A stretch of DNA of 64,000 nucleotides from Lacisediminihabitans sp040549525 (lineage in GTDB: Bacteria > Actinomycetota > Actinomycetes > Actinomycetales > Microbacteriaceae): positions 1 through 64,000 of the forward strand of contig NZ_JBEPTM010000002.1 of NCBI RefSeq assembly GCF_040549525.1, given 5' to 3'. The notes beneath the pieces were generated by a model that saw only the letters and a program-made list of their open reading frames with translations, searched no databases and had not been told where the DNA came from. Below, piece by piece: positions 59,767 to 64,000 of the stretch (its first letter is position 1; every line of letters starts with the position of its first letter). The translations under genes were made by a program, and so were the position numbers.

Positions 59767-60339
59767 TTACGGGCGACCGGACTTCTTGTGGTTCGCACCC
59801 GTCGCCGCGTGGCTGGGCTGCGCCGGAACGGCCGGGGCCACTGCGCTGTGCGAAGTGGAGTCCTCTGACTCGGGAGCGGATGACGTGTCCCCTGCCTCGG
59901 GCGTCGACGACGAGTCGTTTGCCCGATGTGAGGCCGCCTTTCCGGGAGCGACAACCGTGTCACAGTACGAGGCGATGTTCTCGGCCCCCGACGCCGCGGT
60001 GACCAACGAACCATACGCGGTCGACTTCGCGGCGAGGCCTCCATGGGTGAAGGCGGTGCAGAGCCCGAACGCGGCCGCGCCGGTGGCATCCGGACCGGTC
60101 GGTGACGAGGTGGAGGAGACGGGCGTGGGTGCATCCGTTGAATCGACGGTCTCGGTGCTCGGGACAGTTGCGGACTCCGTGGGGTCCGGCGTCGCGCTGG
60201 CGGTGTGGACGATGCCCTGCGAAGCCTCGGGCAGGTGAGCGGTGACGGCGACTGCTGCGGTTCCGCCGGCAGCAACGACCGCAACGCCGAGCGCCCCGAG
60301 GGCGATCTTGCTGCTGATCAGCGCGGTGATGAAAGACAT
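59767..60339 (-). CDS. secreted or anchored Ser/Thr/Ala-rich protein
   Basis: 190 residues from the ATG at 60339 (MSFITALISSKIALGALGVA). A hydrophobic N-terminal helix to about residue 32 serves as signal or anchor. The rest is rich in Ser, Thr, Pro and Ala with a short central globular block containing two cysteines (FGLCTAFTHGG and IASYCDTVVA), likely a disulfide. A longer open frame upstream is not used. It resembles the extracytoplasmic part of the neighbouring anti-sigma protein in composition. Function unknown. Confidence 0.65.
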   Translation of the reverse strand: MSFITALISSKIALGALGVAVVAAGGTAAVAVTAHLPEASQGIVHTASATPDPTESATVPSTETVDSTDAPTPVSSTSSPTGPDATGAAAFGLCTAFTHGGLAAKSTAYGSLVTAASGAENIASYCDTVVAPGKAASHRANDSSSTPEAGDTSSAPESEDSTSHSAVAPAVPAQPSHAATGANHKKSGRP

Positions 60340-60449
60340 ATCCGAATCCCTTACTCTTGCGACAGTGCGGCCCCCACAAAATTCTGAGCCCTCGAATCTG
60401 TAATCGTTCGCGCCGTCGAAAAGGTTACGGATGGCGACGAAACGGCAGG

Positions 60450-60512
60450 GGCTCGAAACGGCGCGGCTCGATACGACAGCGGCTCGATACGACAGGGGCT
60501 CGATACGGCGGC
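60450..60512. repeat. 16-bp tandem repeat, three full copies plus one partial
   Basis: GGCTCGATACGACAG-type units stand in tandem at 60465-60480, 60481-60496 and 60497-60512, preceded by a divergent 15-base unit at 60450-60464. They contain CTCGATACG, the core of the extragenic repeats seen elsewhere in the window. The repeats lie just after the HNH gene stop, between it and the secreted-protein promoter. Confidence 0.75.
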
Positions 60513-60536
60513 AGATGACCTCCTCGCCCAGCGGGA

Positions 60537-61031
60537 CTACGCCGCGGGCAGGAACTCTTCCCACTCGGCCTCAGCACGCTCGACCCCGCGCACCAGCCAG
60601 GCCGTGCCGTGGGGCGGCTTCGGGCGCACGCGCAGGGTCCAGTTCATCTCGGCTGGCGTGCGGTCGCCCTTCACGTTGTTGCACTTCAGGCAGCACGCCA
60701 CGAGGTTCTCCCAGCTGTCGGCACCCCCACGCGAGCGCGGCAGTACGTGGTCGATCGTGTTGGCGGCTCCCCCGCAGTATCCGCAGCGCTGTCCATCGCG
60801 ACGCAGCACACCGCGACGCGACACCGGAATCAGTCGGCTATTCGGGATGCGCACGTAGCGTGTCAACAAGATGACAGATGGGCGATCGTAGGAACCGGAT
60901 GCCGCCCAGACCGGATGCCCGGCATCCGCCGCGACGATCGTCGCCTTCTGGTTCATCACGAGCACCAGCGCTCGCTTGAACGACACAACGGCGAGGGGCT
61001 CGAAGCCCGCATTGAGGACCAGCGTGCGCAT
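60537..61031 (-). CDS. HNH endonuclease
   Basis: 164 residues from the ATG at 61031, which has GAAAGG upstream (the ATG at 61037 is two codons earlier). The HNH motif is clear: CGYCGGAANTIDHVLPRSRG, then SWENLVACCLKCNNVKGDRT, with two CxxC pairs that bind a structural metal. The N-terminal LVLNAGFEPLAVVSFKRALV is conserved in a widespread actinobacterial family. Such proteins are chromosomal, not mobile, and their substrate is unknown. Confidence 0.93.
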   Translation of the reverse strand: MRTLVLNAGFEPLAVVSFKRALVLVMNQKATIVAADAGHPVWAASGSYDRPSVILLTRYVRIPNSRLIPVSRRGVLRRDGQRCGYCGGAANTIDHVLPRSRGGADSWENLVACCLKCNNVKGDRTPAEMNWTLRVRPKPPHGTAWLVRGVERAEAEWEEFLPAA

Positions 61032-61130
61032 TGTCATCCTTTCAAAATGCCTGGACGGCTTCCAGGCAGATCGATGCACCGTGCGTTCTGGGCGTCGTGG
61101 TCGAACGCGGGCAGCAGGCGGTTTCGGGCA

Positions 61131-61162
61131 AACAAAAAGGCACTGTCAGTGAGACAGTGCCT
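61131..61162 (-). terminator. rho-independent terminator
   Basis: On the minus strand, a perfect ten-base stem AGGCACTGTC / GACAGTGCCT with a five-base loop is followed by TTTTTGTTTG. It lies about 210 bp after the dtxR-type gene and 100 bp before the HNH gene, so it ends transcription coming from the right. The sequence between the dtxR-type stop and the terminator (61163-61371) holds no gene that I recognise. Confidence 0.9.
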
Positions 61163-61371
61163 GATGATTACCCGCGTGGAAGCCCACCCGTTGCTGACAG
61201 CAGGGCCGTATGAAAAAGTACGCGCGCGCATCCACGGATTGGATGGCTCGTGACTGTGACATCGGGCTCTTTTCGAAAACGACTCTCAGAAGTGCAAGAA
61301 ACCCAGCGTAACCCAGAAAATACGCGCAATCGAAGGCACGGCACGCGCCGAAACGAAGCGTTAACGCGTTG

Positions 61372-62064
61372 TTAGATTCCCACGTAGACGTGGATGGCGA
61401 CCTCGGTGGGCAACTCGAGGCCATCCTCGTGGCCCTCCACCTGCACGAGCACGTAGGAACCGACGGCGGTGAAGCTCGCCTTCGCGCCCGGCAGCACACC
61501 GGCCGTGCGCAACTGCTCGAGCAGTTCCACCTCGTACTGCACCGGCTCACCGAGGCGACGGATGACGCCCGCGATCGGTCCGACCGCACCGAGCGTGTAG
61601 TTAACAATGTTCACCACGCCGTCGGAGAACTGGCCGACCGCGTGATCGCCCAGCTCGTCGAGACCCGGGATCGGGTTGCCATACGGGGAGTGTGTGGGGT
61701 GCTCGAGAAGCTCGATGATGCGGCGCTCCACCGACTCGCTCATCACATGCTCCCAGCGACATGCTTCCTCGTGAACGAGAGCCCAGTCAAGGCCGATGAC
61801 ATCGGCCAGCAGGCGCTCGGCGAGGCGATGCTTGCGCATGACATGCACGGCCTTGCTGCGACCCTCCGCTGTGAGGGCCAGGTGGCGGTCGCCCTCGACG
61901 ACAACGAGACCGTCGCGCTCCATGCGGCCGATCGTCTGCGAGACAGTCGGCCCGGAATGGCCGAGTCGCTCGCTGATGCGCGCGCGAAGAGGGAAGATGT
62001 TCTCTTCCTCGAGCTCGTAGATCGTGCGGAGGTACATCTCAGTGGTGTCAATGAGATCGGCCAT
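61372..62064 (-). CDS. DtxR/IdeR-family metal-dependent regulator
   Basis: 230 residues. The N-terminal winged helix is typical (LIDTTEMYLRTIYELEEENI, then RISERLGHSGPTVSQTIGRM), followed by the dimerisation and metal-binding domain (RKHRLAERLLADVIGLDWAL, HEEACRWEHVMSE) with the usual His, Cys and Glu ligands. A C-terminal SH3-like (FeoA-type) domain completes the fold. It controls iron uptake and storage genes when Fe(II)-bound; a manganese-sensing role is an alternative. An iron-box-like site lies 27 bp upstream of its start. Divergent from serC. Confidence 0.92.
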   Translation of the reverse strand: MADLIDTTEMYLRTIYELEEENIFPLRARISERLGHSGPTVSQTIGRMERDGLVVVEGDRHLALTAEGRSKAVHVMRKHRLAERLLADVIGLDWALVHEEACRWEHVMSESVERRIIELLEHPTHSPYGNPIPGLDELGDHAVGQFSDGVVNIVNYTLGAVGPIAGVIRRLGEPVQYEVELLEQLRTAGVLPGAKASFTAVGSYVLVQVEGHEDGLELPTEVAIHVYVGI

Positions 62065-62090
62065 CGTCGCCTCCTAACGCTGCTCGCTTC

Positions 62091-62109
62091 TCAGGTAAGC
62101 CTAACCTGC
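62091..62109. promoter_or_regulatory. iron box (DtxR/IdeR site)
   Basis: TCAGGTAAGCCTAACCTGC matches 14 of 19 positions of the known IdeR/DtxR consensus TTAGGTTAGGCTAACCTAA, including both AGGT and ACCT arms. It is between the regulator and serC, so autoregulation is likely and an effect on serC possible. Confidence 0.7.
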
Positions 62110-62159
62110 GCCACAGCCCCGGCATTCCGTGCCGAAACCGCTCCCATAGAATTGGCCCC

Positions 62160-63272
62160 ATGCCGCAATTGACCATTCCCTCGTCCCTCCTGCCCGCCGA
62201 CGGACGATTCGGCTGCGGCCCGTCCAAGGTGCGGGCGGAACAGCTGGCTCACCTTTCAAGCACGGGGGCGAACATCCTCGGGACGTCCCATCGCCAGGCA
62301 CCGGTCAAGGACCTCGTCGGCCGGGTGCAGTCCGGGCTGTCGCAGCTCTTCCGCCTTCCCGACGGCTATGAGGTCGTCATCGGCAACGGCGGATCTACCG
62401 CATTCTGGGATGCTGCCGCGTTCTCGCTCATCCAGAAGCGCAGCCAGAACCTCACCTTCGGCGAGTTCGGCTCCAAGTTCGCGCAGGCCGCGGGCGCCCC
62501 ATTCCTCAAGGCGCCGATCGTGATCGATGCGCCCGCCGGATCCCGCAGCGAGATCGAGATCACCGCCGGCATCGACGTCTACGCCTGGCCGCACAACGAG
62601 ACCTCCACGGGAGTGATGGCCCCGGTCATCCGCGCCGCCGGAGACCCGGGCGCCCTCACGGTGGTGGACGCGACGAGCGCGGCCGGCGGCATCGACTTCG
62701 AGGCATCCGAGACCGACGTCTATTACTTCGCGCCGCAGAAGAACTTCGCCTCGGACGGCGGCCTGTGGTTCGGCCTCTTCTCCCCCGCCGCGATAGAGCG
62801 GGTGGAGAGCATCGCGGCGAGCGAGCGCTGGATCCCGGAGTTCCTCAGCCTCAAGAACGCGGTGGACAACTCCCGCCTCAAGCAGACTCTCAACACCCCG
62901 GCACTCTCGACCCTGCTGCTCATGGAGAACCAGATCGACTGGATCAACGGCAACGGCGGACTGGCCTGGGCGGATGCCCGCACCAGGGAGTCGTCCGCGG
63001 TGCTGTACGACTGGGCAGAGGCGTCGACCTATGCCACGCCCTTCGTCACTAACCCCGACCACCGTTCGCAGGTCGTCGTCACCATCGACTTCGCAGACAG
63101 CATCGACGCGGCCACCATCGCGAAGACCCTTCGCGCCAACGGCATCGTCGACACGGAGCCCTACCGCAAGCTCGGTCGCAACCAGTTGCGCGTCGCCACC
63201 TTCACCGCGATCGAGCCGGATGACGTGCGGGCCCTCGTCTCCTCCATCGAGTTCGTCGTGGAGAACAGCTGA
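62160..63272 (+). CDS. serC: phosphoserine aminotransferase
   Basis: 370 residues. The start (LLPADGRFGCGPSKVRAEQL) and GTSHRQAPVKDLVGRVQSGL are those of actinobacterial SerC. The PLP lysine lies in YYFAPQKNFASDGGLW. SerC converts 3-phosphohydroxypyruvate and glutamate to phosphoserine in serine synthesis (and acts in pyridoxine synthesis in some bacteria). Complete. It is followed two bases later by the DUF2530 gene. Confidence 0.95.
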   Translation: MPQLTIPSSLLPADGRFGCGPSKVRAEQLAHLSSTGANILGTSHRQAPVKDLVGRVQSGLSQLFRLPDGYEVVIGNGGSTAFWDAAAFSLIQKRSQNLTFGEFGSKFAQAAGAPFLKAPIVIDAPAGSRSEIEITAGIDVYAWPHNETSTGVMAPVIRAAGDPGALTVVDATSAAGGIDFEASETDVYYFAPQKNFASDGGLWFGLFSPAAIERVESIAASERWIPEFLSLKNAVDNSRLKQTLNTPALSTLLLMENQIDWINGNGGLAWADARTRESSAVLYDWAEASTYATPFVTNPDHRSQVVVTIDFADSIDAATIAKTLRANGIVDTEPYRKLGRNQLRVATFTAIEPDDVRALVSSIEFVVENS

Positions 63273-63274
63273 GC

Positions 63275-63508
63275 ATGCGGCTCTTCCTGAAGGACTCCGA
63301 ACGCCGCCCCGACCCCGTGCCGGTGAAGACGGATGACCGCCGCCCGCTGCTGGTGGGGCTGGCGATCTGGGTGGTCGCCACCATCATCGTGCTGCTCTTC
63401 CTGCGGCCGCTGAGCGACTCCGGCAACGGCCCCATCCTCTGGACCTGCGCCGTCGGAATCCTCCTCGGGCTCGCCGGCCTGATCTACGCGGCGAAGCGGC
63501 CGAAGTAG
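63275..63508 (+). CDS. DUF2530 membrane protein
   Basis: 77 residues with two transmembrane segments (LLVGLAIWVVATIIVLLFL and ILWTCAVGILLGLAGLIY). This is the size and shape of DUF2530 proteins that commonly accompany serC in actinobacteria. Two bases separate it from the serC stop, so cotranscription is near certain. Function unknown. Confidence 0.85.
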   Translation: MRLFLKDSERRPDPVPVKTDDRRPLLVGLAIWVVATIIVLLFLRPLSDSGNGPILWTCAVGILLGLAGLIYAAKRPK

Positions 63509-63518
63509 GTCGGTTCGG

Positions 63519-64000
63519 TCAGACGGAGCGCTCGTGCTCGTCCTCGGGATCGTCGAGATCGTCGAGGTCTGGATCGTCGTCGTCTGATTCGTCGTCGGCT
63601 TCGTCGTCGTCCGTCTCGTCGAGGTCGGTGTCGGTGTCGTCGTCCGTCTCGTCGAGGTCGTCGATGTCGACGCCGTCGAGGTCGCCGCCGTGAAGCACGT
63701 CACTCCCGAGGTCGTCGTCGTCATCATCATCGTCGGACTCGTCGTCCTCTGAATCCTCGTCGTCCGATTCGTCGTCATCGGACTCATCCGACTCGTCATC
63801 GTCATCATCGTCGTCGAGCTCGTCGTTGGACTCGTCATCCTCCACCGCCGTGTCCTGGGCAGCGGTGTAGTCGGCGAGGCGATCCACCCACGGCACCCAC
63901 GCCGGCGACAGCAGGGCATCGTCACCCGGAGTGAGTTCCGTCTCGAGCACGCTCGCCGGAGTGTCCTCGAGATGGGCGATGCTCACGGTCCAACGCCAGC
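63519..64000 (-). CDS. DUF3027 protein, C-terminal part (continues beyond the window)
   Basis: The frame stays open to the window edge and the last bases read WRWTVSIAHLED, matching DUF3027 where a GWxWTV block precedes LTPGDDALLSPAWVPWVDRL. The GTG at 63986 is therefore an internal codon, and the real start lies outside. After the WVPW motif the protein becomes an Asp/Ser/Glu-rich tail of some 100 residues, almost certainly disordered. The gene is convergent with the DUF2530 gene. Function unknown. Confidence 0.85.
   Translation of the reverse strand, partial: WRWTVSIAHLEDTPASVLETELTPGDDALLSPAWVPWVDRLADYTAAQDTAVEDDESNDELDDDDDDDESDESDDDESDDEDSEDDESDDDDDDDDLGSDVLHGGDLDGVDIDDLDETDDDTDTDLDETDDDEADDESDDDDPDLDDLDDPEDEHERSV

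Noticed and set aside
1..64000. CRISPR array, rRNA genes, insertion sequences or prophage structural genes
   Set aside because: No regularly spaced repeats, rRNA-like stretches, transposase motifs or capsid/tail genes were seen on either strand.

Overview
The window looks like chromosomal DNA of a high-GC actinobacterium, most likely a member of Microbacteriaceae (Micrococcales). I infer this from the GC-rich coding pattern, the mix of ATG, GTG and TTG starts, DtxR and CsoR regulators, DUF2530 and DUF3027 neighbours, and a large DUF4011-like protein with an MTES_1575-type nuclease end, a family named after Microbacterium. I cannot name a genus.

Layout. (1) 1-8973 is the visible part of an island inserted at the 3' end of a tRNA-Ala(CGC) gene. 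It holds an ASCH-domain protein, a complete type I restriction-modification operon (hsdM-hsdS-hsdR, minus strand), an unknown 154-aa protein and a tyrosine integrase. The far end lies outside the window. (2) 9109-31207 is mostly housekeeping: membrane protein, GNAT, galU, 5-formyl-THF cyclo-ligase, FmdB zinc ribbon, mscL, a giant degenerate helicase-nuclease, aminotransferase, MFS, NlpC/P60, thyA, a copper module (copA-copZ-csoR with a visible operator), a frameshifted deazaflavin reductase, PadR plus an ABC1 kinase, and a permease plus CBS protein. (3) 31458-39124 holds a LysR regulator, two aldo/keto reductases and a MalT-type LuxR regulator followed by four small, mostly membrane, proteins (DUF4386, a 69-aa protein, DUF2306, DUF4389). 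(4) 39152-51511 is a catabolic regulon. Ten minus-strand genes, several overlapping, encode an OpuC-type ABC importer, a formaldehyde-activating-enzyme (Fae) homologue, a beta-hydroxyacid dehydrogenase, an aldehyde dehydrogenase, an SDR, an FAD oxidase and an FGGY kinase. A divergent IclR regulator and a zinc alcohol dehydrogenase flank it. (5) 51523-58465 is a second island of about 6.9 kb, bounded by a 24-bp direct repeat of the 3' end of tRNA-Arg(CCT). It has no integrase and carries only defence-type or conflict-type genes: SIR2-NTPase, Fic, PH-like membrane protein, NERD membrane protein and a stand-alone HsdR-N-like nuclease. (6) 58562-64000 returns to the backbone: anti-sigma, sigma, secreted protein, HNH endonuclease, DtxR-family regulator with an iron-box-like site, serC, DUF2530 and the C-terminal part of DUF3027.

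The two most interesting units are the IclR/OpuC/Fae operon, which looks like a complete uptake-and-oxidation pathway for an unknown substrate, and the integrase-less tRNA-Arg island with its five-gene defence cargo. Both islands carry a GTGGGCAAA doublet near an end, which suggests a common recombination ancestry. No CRISPR array, rRNA, insertion sequence or phage structural gene was seen. All function calls come from reading motifs and family resemblance; no database search was run.
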